A DNA stretch of 6,783 nt from Verrucomicrobia subdivision 6 bacterium BACL9 MAG-120507-bin52 (GTDB lineage Bacteria; Verrucomicrobiota; Verrucomicrobiia; Methylacidiphilales; Verrucolacustridaceae), in the NCBI GenBank assembly GCA_001438005.1, contig LIBO01000053.1, forward strand, positions 1-6,783, read 5' to 3'. Position 1 is the stretch's first letter; each line of letters begins with the position of its first letter. This document shows, in pieces, positions 1-5,785 of the stretch. The notes under the pieces are model-generated. The model was not told the origin of the DNA. It ran no database searches and saw nothing but the letters and a program-made list of their open reading frames with translations. The position numbers and the translations under genes were made by a program.

Positions 1-1275
1 AAGTACGTCGTCGAAAAAGCTGCGCGGGAAGAGCAGCACCTCGCCGCTTACAAAAATCAGCAAAAGGAGATCGCCTCCCTCCAGCAGTTCGCCGATCGCT
101 TTCGCGCCAAAGCCAGCAAAGCCTCTCAAGCTCAGAGCAAATTGAAACAGATCGATCGGATGGAGAAAATCCAAGCCCCCGTCTCGGCTACCCGCTCCAT
201 TAAATTCACCTTTCCCCAGCCCATCCGCAGTGGTCTCCGCGTCATCACGCTCAAAGAGGTCGCCCACACCTACTCCAATACCGACGGCTCCGGCGATCTT
301 CCCGTCTATCGGAATCTCAACTTCGAGGCCGCGCGCGGCCAACGGACCGTTCTCGTCGGCCCGAACGGTGCGGGGAAATCCACCCTTCTCAAACTTTTGG
401 GGGGCGCCCTTGCCGTCCAAACGGGAGAGCGACTCCTCGGCCACAACGTCAGGGTCGGTTACTTTTCCCAGCACCGCGGCGATACGCTCAATATGAGCCA
501 TCAGGTTCTCGAATCCGTTCTCCACTCCCCCAACCCCGTCAGCGAACAGACGGCACGCACGGTCTTGGGCTCTTTCCTGTTTCGTGGGGACGATGTTTTT
601 AAAACGGTCGGCATTCTCAGCGGTGGTGAAAAATCCCGCCTCGCCCTCGTCAAACTCCTGCTCGACCCGCCCAACCTTCTCTTGATGGATGAACCGACCA
701 CCCATTTGGATATCGGCTCCATCGATGCCCTCATCACCGCCCTCCGCCAATACGAGGGCACCCTGATCTTCATTAGCCACGATGTTCACTTCATCCGCGC
801 CATGGCCACCACCGTCCTCCACATCAGTGCCGGTCACCTCACCCCTTATGCGGGGGATTACCAGTACTACCTCGACAAATCCTGCGCCACCTCCGAACGT
901 GCCGCCCTGACGGCGGGGGAACAGCTTTCGAATGCGCAGCCCATCGCCCCGCCCGCACCTGCTCCCACCTCCAACCCAGAAAAAACTCCCACCCCACGCA
1001 AAACTAAAGAGCAGAAACGAGCCGAGGCCGAGGCCCGCCAAGCGAAAAGCCAACTCAAGAAACAACACGCCACCCAAATCGCCGACCTGGAAAAAAGAAT
1101 TCTCGCACTCGAAACCCGCCTCGCCGAAATCACCGCCGAGCTAGAAAAGCCGGAAACCTACCAAGCCAACGGAGCCGCCGTCACTCTCAGTCGCGAATCA
1201 GTCACCGTCAGCGCCACGCTCGAACAACTCATCGCGCAGGGTCTTCTCCTCTCCTCCCAAACCACGGAAGATTAG
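1..1275 (+). CDS. ABC-F family ATPase (YheS-like), 5' end missing
   Basis: The reading frame is open from base 1 and ends at TAG (1273-1275), leaving 424 residues of a protein usually about 640 long; the first ATPase domain lies off the left edge. Residues 1-58 of the visible part form the end of the interdomain linker, with the family hallmark RFRAKASKASQAQSK. The second ATPase domain follows: Walker A GPNGAGKST (residues 120-128), signature LSGGEKSR (206-213), Walker B with LLLMDEPTTHLD (226-237) and switch ISHD (258-261). A Pro/Ala-rich stretch leads to a charged coiled coil (about 335-385), as in the C-terminal extension of YheS/Uup proteins. There are no membrane segments. ABC-F proteins are soluble and act on the ribosome, and YheS is the closest match I recall. 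The usual DEPTNHLD reads DEPTTHLD here. The exact subfamily is inferred. Confidence 0.95.
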   Translation, partial: KYVVEKAAREEQHLAAYKNQQKEIASLQQFADRFRAKASKASQAQSKLKQIDRMEKIQAPVSATRSIKFTFPQPIRSGLRVITLKEVAHTYSNTDGSGDLPVYRNLNFEAARGQRTVLVGPNGAGKSTLLKLLGGALAVQTGERLLGHNVRVGYFSQHRGDTLNMSHQVLESVLHSPNPVSEQTARTVLGSFLFRGDDVFKTVGILSGGEKSRLALVKLLLDPPNLLLMDEPTTHLDIGSIDALITALRQYEGTLIFISHDVHFIRAMATTVLHISAGHLTPYAGDYQYYLDKSCATSERAALTAGEQLSNAQPIAPPAPAPTSNPEKTPTPRKTKEQKRAEAEARQAKSQLKKQHATQIADLEKRILALETRLAEITAELEKPETYQANGAAVTLSRESVTVSATLEQLIAQGLLLSSQTTED

Positions 1276-2576
1276 ACCCGCCTCGACCCACCTCCCAGCA
1301 CCGCCACCGGCAGGTCCCTCCAGCTCGTGGTATAGGCGGGCGACCTCTGCCCACTCTTCATCCGCCAGCGTTGGGGCGAATGTTTCGAGCCCATCGAGCC
1401 TCGGGTAATGACAGGATTTTTTCTATCCCCTAACCGCTGATTGATCCGATCCACAATCGCATCCACTTCTCTCTTCGCCTTTCTCACTCCATCCAAATCC
1501 AGACACCCCTGCACCGCCTCCGCCCGAACCAGACCAGTCAAACTCACCCCTGTCTTCTGGTACCGATACCCTTTCCGATAGATTTCGTGCAGTAACTCCC
1601 GCGCTTGCCCCATCAACTCACTGGTGGAAGCGGTCGGTTCATCCAAGTTCAATCCCGCCGCCGGACAGTACTGCGCCTCCCCCGCCCGAAACCGATTCGT
1701 CTGCAAAAACACGTCGATCCGAGAAGCCCGCAAGCCAAACCGTCGCAACTTCTCACTCGCCCGCGCCACGTGATGGGCCAGCGCCTCCTCCACCTCCTCC
1801 AATTTCTCCAGCGGCGTGCCAAAGGAGCGACTCGCCATCACTCCCTTGCGATCGGGCGGAATCTCCTCCCACGGCAAACAGGAAACCCCATTCATCTCCC
1901 ACCACATCCGCTCTCCCACCACTCCCAAACTTTTCCGGATCTGCCGTGAATCCGCCCACCGAAACTCCGCCGCCGTCCGAATTCCCAACCCCGCCAAGCG
2001 CAAGGCCAACCGCTTGCCCACCCCCCAAAGCCCGTCACACGAAACTCTCTCCATCAATTCCTCCAAATCTTCACACGCATCCAGATCGAACACCCCTCCC
2101 GTTTCCACCCGCCTCTTTTTGGCCTCCCGATTGGCGAGCTTGGCCAACATCTTTGTCCCTGCCATTCCGATGCACACCGGAATCCCCGTCCACCGCAGCA
2201 CTTTCGCCCGCAAAGCTCGCGCCTCCGCCTCACCAAACTCCCCCGGCAACTTCAAAAAGGCCTCGTCGATCGAGTACACCTCCGTCTCCAGGGCCGACTC
2301 CCGCAAGATCGCCATCACCCGCGCCGACATATCTCCATACAAGGTGTAGTTCGAACTGAACACTTTCACCCCGTGCTTCTGGATGACCCCTTCCTGCTCA
2401 TGCCTTGGCGCCCCCATCGGAATCCCCAAGGCTTTCGCCTCCTCACTCCGCGAGATAATGCACCCATCATTATTGGAAAGAACGACCACCGGCTTCCCGG
2501 ACAAAGAGGGCGCAAAAATCCTCTCGCAGGAACAGAAAAAATTATTGCAATCCACCAACGCCAACCGCTGCTTCAT
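1272..2576 (-). CDS. umuC: UmuC, Y-family DNA polymerase V catalytic subunit
   Basis: This 434-residue protein (E. coli UmuC has 422) is the error-prone translesion polymerase that works with cleaved UmuD and RecA. The Y-family catalytic acids are visible: Asp9 in LALVDCNNFF, and Asp104-Glu105 in YSIDEAF. SNNDGCIISR (34-43) and SSNYTLYGDMS (74-84) are also typical. A helix-hairpin-helix (about 183-205), the little-finger region (about 245-350) and the UmuC C-terminal block ending RSPAYTTSWRDLPV (411-424) follow. I chose the ATG at 2576 because GAGG sits five bases upstream and homology begins at once; a start 14 codons upstream would read far into umuD. The gene lies 2 bases after umuD. The steric-gate position is Phe14 rather than the Tyr of E. 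coli, the clamp-binding motif is degenerate (QGCLDL, 356-361), and the GRGT usually found near residue 383 is absent. The stop overlaps that of the ABC-F gene. Confidence 0.96.
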   Translation of the reverse strand: MKQRLALVDCNNFFCSCERIFAPSLSGKPVVVLSNNDGCIISRSEEAKALGIPMGAPRHEQEGVIQKHGVKVFSSNYTLYGDMSARVMAILRESALETEVYSIDEAFLKLPGEFGEAEARALRAKVLRWTGIPVCIGMAGTKMLAKLANREAKKRRVETGGVFDLDACEDLEELMERVSCDGLWGVGKRLALRLAGLGIRTAAEFRWADSRQIRKSLGVVGERMWWEMNGVSCLPWEEIPPDRKGVMASRSFGTPLEKLEEVEEALAHHVARASEKLRRFGLRASRIDVFLQTNRFRAGEAQYCPAAGLNLDEPTASTSELMGQARELLHEIYRKGYRYQKTGVSLTGLVRAEAVQGCLDLDGVRKAKREVDAIVDRINQRLGDRKNPVITRGSMGSKHSPQRWRMKSGQRSPAYTTSWRDLPVAVLGGGSRRV

Positions 2577-2578
2577 TT

Positions 2579-3007
2579 CTACCTCGCTGGGTGAATGACA
2601 AACGCCACCACCCCCCAAATAACCAACTCCTGATCCCCCGAAATCTCCATCCGAGGAAATTGCTCGTTCGCCGCCTCCAAGTAAATCCGCCCCTCGAAAC
2701 TTCGAAACCGCTTCACCGTGAACTCCCCATCAATCATCGCCACCACGATCTTTCGGTCCGTCGGAGCCAAGGAGCGATCCACCACCAAAATATCCCCCGA
2801 CGCAATTCCCGCGTCTTGCATGGATTCCCCTTTCACCCGCACAAAAAAAGTTGCCGCGGGATTCCGGATCAACTCCTCATTTAAATCGATCGATCGCTCG
2901 AGGTGATCGTCCGCCGGCGAAGGAAATCCCGCCTGCACTCGGGCCGAGAAAAGGGGAAGGCTCAACTCCGTCCGTCGGGCAAAAGGTATCGGAGCATCCA
3001 CTTTCAT
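2579..3007 (-). CDS. umuD: UmuD, self-cleaving S24 peptidase subunit of DNA polymerase V
   Basis: At 142 residues this matches E. coli UmuD (139). The family's self-cleavage bond is visible as Ala26-Gly27 in ARVQAGFPSP. The catalytic pair is Ser62 in VKGESM and Lys99 in FTVKRF, each offset by two from the Ser60/Lys97 of E. coli. There is no N-terminal DNA-binding domain, so this is UmuD rather than LexA. In the known pathway RecA filaments trigger removal of about 26 residues, and the UmuD' dimer joins UmuC. The ATG at 3007 is the only start that gives the standard N-terminus; a GGGAG lies 12 bases upstream, a rather long spacing. The stop TAG is 2 bases before umuC, so the pair is almost certainly cotranscribed and translationally coupled. 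A 111-base gap separates it from pgeF, room for its own damage-inducible promoter, but I found no recognisable LexA box there. Confidence 0.96.
   Translation of the reverse strand: MKVDAPIPFARRTELSLPLFSARVQAGFPSPADDHLERSIDLNEELIRNPAATFFVRVKGESMQDAGIASGDILVVDRSLAPTDRKIVVAMIDGEFTVKRFRSFEGRIYLEAANEQFPRMEISGDQELVIWGVVAFVIHPAR
2581..2585 (-). promoter_or_regulatory. umuC ribosome binding site inside the end of umuD
   Basis: On the - strand GAGGT precedes AGAA and the umuC ATG, so GAGG is five bases from the start codon. It overlaps the last bases and the TAG stop of umuD. This fixes the umuC start at 2576 and implies that ribosomes finishing umuD can reinitiate on umuC. Confidence 0.75.
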
Positions 3008-3118
3008 GAGCTCACTTTACTCCCACCCCACGGACCGTCCAGTAACGAAAAAATTTTTAAAACTTTTTCTCCCCCACTCCTCTGCCCCCGAAGGGCCGTC
3101 CACGAACTTCCATGCCCG
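3008..3118 (-). promoter_or_regulatory. pgeF-umuD intergenic region, probable umuDC promoter
   Basis: This 111-base gap is the only place for a separate umuDC promoter. It holds an AT tract (about 3047-3070) that stands out from the GC-rich surroundings, and an imperfect 10-base direct repeat GGRCCGTCCA (+ strand, 3032-3041 and 3093-3102, nine of ten bases identical, 61 bases apart). By eye there is no CTGT-N8-ACAG, GAAC-N4-GTTC or TGTTC-N4-GAACA palindrome, so LexA control is expected from the gene content but not shown. I cannot place a convincing -35/-10 pair. A small CCC-UUCG-GGG hairpin (about 3084-3096) lies just after the pgeF stop but has no U-run directly behind it. Confidence 0.4.
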
Positions 3119-3724
3119 TCACCCAGATAGCATCGCAAAGTGTCGTCCCGTTTTTCCCTTTTCCGCGCGATAGGAGTAAAATTTCTGAGGATCAGACGCT
3201 GTGCAAAGCTTTGTGTCCACAATTTCGCCCACACCCTCCGCACGTAACTGCCGCACGATCTCGTCCGCAAAAGGCACATCATAGTGCGGCGGCCGAATGC
3301 ACGGGCCTAGCACCGCCACCATCTTTTCGGAATCGCAACCAAACTTCTCCCTCATGGTTCGGATGGCTACCCTCACCACCCCCAACTCCGTCCCCTTTCT
3401 CCCACTGTGCACTAACCCGATCGCTCCCGTCTGGCCACAGTACAGCCAGACCGGCCCGCAATCCGCCACCCGAACGACCAGAGCAAGCCCCTTTTCTCCC
3501 GTCACCAGCCCGTCCACCGATGGAATCACCCGACCGGCCTCCCTCTTGGAAACCACCGCAACTCCCGATCCGTGCGTCTGCTCCCCCATCACATAGTTTT
3601 CAGGCAACCCCGCTTCCTGCAAAATTTCGGGCACATCCCCCAACATCAGCGGCGGGTCGGAACGCAGGGTAAAAGCGTGCGATAACCCCCTCACACTTAA
3701 CTCAGGAAAGCGGAGAAAATTCAC
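3119..3724 (-). CDS. pgeF: PgeF/YfiH laccase-domain protein (purine nucleoside phosphorylase / peptidoglycan editing factor family)
   Basis: A cytoplasmic enzyme of 201 residues, short for a family usually near 240-270. The three metal ligands occur with nearly the spacing of E. coli YfiH: His51 in GEQTHGSGV, Cys89 in VADCGPV and His106 in GLVHSGRKG. LGPCIRPPHYDV (139-150) and FYSYRAEKGKTGR near the C-terminus complete the fold signature. Homologues cleave purine nucleosides with phosphate or deaminate adenosine, and the E. coli protein also limits wrong amino acids in cell-wall precursors; which activity holds here is not shown. The GTG start at 3724 shares GTGA with the tolC stop, and a weak AGG lies just upstream. 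Two oddities: the usual HAGWRG is HSGRKG, and the N-terminal loop before the first His, normally with a GGVS-type motif, is shortened. Both reading-frame ends look intact. Confidence 0.9.
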   Translation of the reverse strand: MNFLRFPELSVRGLSHAFTLRSDPPLMLGDVPEILQEAGLPENYVMGEQTHGSGVAVVSKREAGRVIPSVDGLVTGEKGLALVVRVADCGPVWLYCGQTGAIGLVHSGRKGTELGVVRVAIRTMREKFGCDSEKMVAVLGPCIRPPHYDVPFADEIVRQLRAEGVGEIVDTKLCTASDPQKFYSYRAEKGKTGRHFAMLSG

Positions 3725-5217
3725 TGACCTGGCTGAAGTCCCACCGCGGCCGATGCCTGCATATTCACCTTCGGCTTCGGACTGGCCGATGCCGACACGG
3801 GCACCGCGGGGGGATTCTTCGGACCAAACGGACTCGCCGTTGCCCTCTCCAAAAGCGCCACCGCCACATTGTAGTCAAATCTGCCCTGCAATTCGTTAAA
3901 CTGGGCCTGCGTCAAATTCGATTGCGCATTGATGATATCCAGCTGAATCCCTGCCCCCACATTGAATCTTGCCTCGGCCAAACGCAGGCTCTCCCGCGAC
4001 TGCTCCACATTTCTCTGTTGCGACGTGACCAGCTCCTTCGCCTCCTCCATCTTCACCACCGCGTCCCGCACGTCGCTCTCCACCAGCCTGCGCTTCTCCT
4101 CATAAGCCACCTCCGCCTTCCGAATCTGTGCTTTTAATTGCTGGAAGCGACCCGTGCTCAACATCCCGTCGAACAAGGTCCACGTACCGTTGATCGTGGC
4201 GACGGGCCCTTGAAAGCTGTCCGTAAAAGATGAGCTGCCTGGGTTCTGAATCACATCATACCCACCCGATCCCGTAATCTTGGGGATGAACGCCTCCTTT
4301 TGAGCTGCTTCGAAAAGTTTGCTCTGAATCTCGATCTCCTTCTTCACTGCCCGCAGATCGCTCCGATTCTGCACCGCATTTCGCAGGGAGGCCGTTAAAT
4401 CGGTCTGCACCGGTTGATACGGCAGGTCCCCCTCGACAAACACGGGCGGAGTCCAGTCCGCTCCCGAATCGATCGGGTAATCCAGTGCCATGATCCGGGC
4501 CAACTGCACCTCCGCCACCCGCTTATTATTTCGGGCCCGAATCAGCTGGGGCATGTTGTTCGCCAACTCCACATCCGCCGTCAGCACATTAAATTTGGTC
4601 ACCGTCCCCGCTTGAAAACGCTTCTGCTGGGAGGATAGCTGCTGCTTTTTTAAATTCACCGCCTCGGTCTGCACATCAATCAAAGCCCGATTCAGCAAAA
4701 CCGCGTACACATTTTTTCGTACCTCCAAAATCACCCGATCGATGGTATCTCTCAATAGAAGCATCGATTGGCTTTCCGACATCCGCGCCGCTCGTGTTCG
4801 GGAAAGGGCGGCCCCTCCATCAAAAAGCAGCTGCGTTACCCTCACCCCCGCATTCCAATTCATCTCGTCTAACGCCAAAAATCCCGCATTCACCAGCAAC
4901 CCGTTCAACTCTTTCGCCTGATACTCAAAATTCCCCGCCGCCGTCACCTTCGGCAGAAGGGCGCTTCGCACCTCCACCGCCACTCCCTCTTTTCTTTTCA
5001 CCTCCTCCTTCGCCTGCCGAATCTCTGTATTTTGCTCCAGGGCCAGCGCCACGCACTGAGCCAAATCCAGGCGCTTACTCGAGAACTCGGGCACCGCCGA
5101 TGCGCTGGCCAAGGGAAGCGTCACCTCCACCTCCTCCTGGGCTTTTTTCTCCTGGGCCTGTAGCTCGCCCAGCCCCAAAAAAAGAAGAGCAAAAACTTTA
5201 ATTCCGCGGCAGCTCAC
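3721..5217 (-). CDS. TolC-family outer-membrane efflux protein
   Basis: This 498-residue protein starts with a Sec signal peptide: a short basic start, then VFALLFLGLG and a likely cleavage after LQA (about residue 21). Two outer-membrane-factor repeats follow, about 48-245 and 270-460. Each has long amphipathic helices and a strand-to-helix turn (LFDGG at 131-135; LFDG at 348-351). FNVGAGIQLDIINAQSNLTQ (418-437) and FDYNVAVALLERA (447-459) are typical of the C-terminal repeat. The tail after 460 is Pro/Ser/Ala-rich. The family forms a trimeric channel across outer membrane and periplasm for type I secretion or for RND/MFS/ABC efflux. The start is GTG at 5217, with GGAG ten bases upstream, inside the end of marR; no better ATG exists near the signal peptide. 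The 4-base overlap with pgeF implies coupling. No adaptor or pump gene adjoins, so substrate and partners are unknown. Confidence 0.95.
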   Translation of the reverse strand: MSCRGIKVFALLFLGLGELQAQEKKAQEEVEVTLPLASASAVPEFSSKRLDLAQCVALALEQNTEIRQAKEEVKRKEGVAVEVRSALLPKVTAAGNFEYQAKELNGLLVNAGFLALDEMNWNAGVRVTQLLFDGGAALSRTRAARMSESQSMLLLRDTIDRVILEVRKNVYAVLLNRALIDVQTEAVNLKKQQLSSQQKRFQAGTVTKFNVLTADVELANNMPQLIRARNNKRVAEVQLARIMALDYPIDSGADWTPPVFVEGDLPYQPVQTDLTASLRNAVQNRSDLRAVKKEIEIQSKLFEAAQKEAFIPKITGSGGYDVIQNPGSSSFTDSFQGPVATINGTWTLFDGMLSTGRFQQLKAQIRKAEVAYEEKRRLVESDVRDAVVKMEEAKELVTSQQRNVEQSRESLRLAEARFNVGAGIQLDIINAQSNLTQAQFNELQGRFDYNVAVALLERATASPFGPKNPPAVPVSASASPKPKVNMQASAAVGLQPGQ

Positions 5218-5671
5218 GACAGTAGTTCTCCATTACCCGATAAATCCGAACCCACGCATCCTGATCTTTTTCCTCCAGCTGCGTTAAAATTGCCCCCAAA
5301 TGATGGCGCAACTCTCCCTGTAACCTCGCCATTAGCTCTTTCCCTTTGGTCGTAATCTCCACCAATTTCTGCCTCCGATCTCCCTTTTGCGCCTGCCTTC
5401 TCACCAGCCCCACCGCTTCCAAACGATCCACCAAACCGGTCGTGGCTGAGGTCGCATGCCCCATCCGCTTGGCCAACATCCCCATCGGCACCCCCGACTC
5501 CAACCCCAAAAAACCCAAAAGCGTAAACTGGGGAATCGAAAGCCGCTTGGTTGAGGTTTGCCGCAGAAGATCGACCAAAAACCGCCTCTGCAGAAGGGTG
5601 GCAATCCTTTCTAGCTCCAGAACACGAGGGTCCAGTACCCCCGTAACTCCGTTCTGTGGATATTTAGTCAT
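5198..5671 (-). CDS. MarR-family transcriptional regulator
   Basis: A 157-residue protein with the winged-helix architecture of MarR. Helix 1 is DPRVLELERIATLLQRRF (14-31); LSIPQFTLLGFL (44-55) and VPMGMLAKRMG (61-71) lead to the recognition helix HATSATTGLVDRLEAVGLV (72-90); the wing is RRQAQKGDRRQKLVEIT (91-107) with the usual DRR. A C-terminal dimerisation helix pair follows (about 108-153). MarR proteins bind palindromes as dimers and often repress their own operon until a small ligand is bound. I chose ATG at 5671. The frame stays open far upstream, but only as the antisense of the pyrophosphatase gene. There is no Shine-Dalgarno before this ATG. The gene overlaps tolC by 20 bases, so the efflux protein is the likely target. 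Inverted repeats overlap its start codon. Confidence 0.93.
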   Translation of the reverse strand: MTKYPQNGVTGVLDPRVLELERIATLLQRRFLVDLLRQTSTKRLSIPQFTLLGFLGLESGVPMGMLAKRMGHATSATTGLVDRLEAVGLVRRQAQKGDRRQKLVEITTKGKELMARLQGELRHHLGAILTQLEEKDQDAWVRIYRVMENYCRELPRN

Positions 5672-5699
5672 GTGAAATATATACTCAATGAAATATCCA
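5657..5699. promoter_or_regulatory. Candidate MarR operator: nested AT-rich inverted repeats over the marR start
   Basis: A perfect 9-base inverted repeat, TGGATATTT at 5657-5665 and AAATATCCA at 5691-5699, encloses a 25-base centre. Inside it, ATATTT (5660-5665) and AAATAT (5675-5680) form a 21-base dyad, and TGAAATAT occurs as a direct repeat at 5673-5680 and 5689-5696. The dyad covers the marR start codon and the TATATA just upstream of it. A MarR dimer bound here would block its own transcription and could affect the divergent hppA. Binding is inferred; only the repeats are seen. Confidence 0.5.
5678..5683 (-). promoter_or_regulatory. Possible -10 element of a leaderless marR transcript
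   Basis: On the - strand TATATA is followed by exactly six bases (TTTCAC) and then the marR ATG, so transcription would begin on or next to the start codon. The lack of any Shine-Dalgarno fits this. The hexamer 17 bases upstream, TGCGCA, matches the -35 consensus at only three of six places, so the promoter is weak or activator-dependent if real. Confidence 0.35.
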
Positions 5700-5785
5700 G
5701 TGCGCACAAGTACCGATAAGTGGGTGTATTTTGGCCGAAAAACGTTGCTCGCCACGCCCTCATGACTATTTTCCAACAACTCACC
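5700..5785 (+). promoter_or_regulatory. marR-hppA divergent region, hppA leader
   Basis: This stretch must hold the hppA promoter. It contains a perfect 8-base palindrome GTGCGCAC (5700-5707) and a possible -10 TATTTT (5727-5732). No good -35 and no Shine-Dalgarno for hppA are visible. If hppA starts at the earlier ATG (5762), part of this region is coding. Confidence 0.3.

Noticed and set aside
1816..2349. + strand open frame of 177 codons
   Set aside because: It lies inside umuC on the opposite strand and has the Pro/Ser/Arg-rich composition of an antisense shadow.
2577..2618. Upstream start for umuC adding 14 residues
   Set aside because: It would overlap umuD, adds a Gly-rich stretch not seen in UmuC, and ignores the well-placed GAGG before the ATG at 2576.
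3084..3096. Hairpin CCC-UUCG-GGG after pgeF as a rho-independent terminator
   Set aside because: The stem is only three to four pairs and no U-run follows directly, so it is too weak to list as a terminator.
3112..3672. + strand open frame of 186 codons
   Set aside because: Antisense to pgeF, Pro/Ser-rich and without any recognisable motif.
5174..5183. Run of seven T (coding strand) in the tolC signal peptide as a frameshift or slippage site
   Set aside because: The frame through the run gives a normal signal peptide and mature start, so there is no sign of a shift.
4794..5201. + strand open frame of 135 codons
   Set aside because: Antisense to the tolC signal peptide and first repeat; Pro-rich, no motif.
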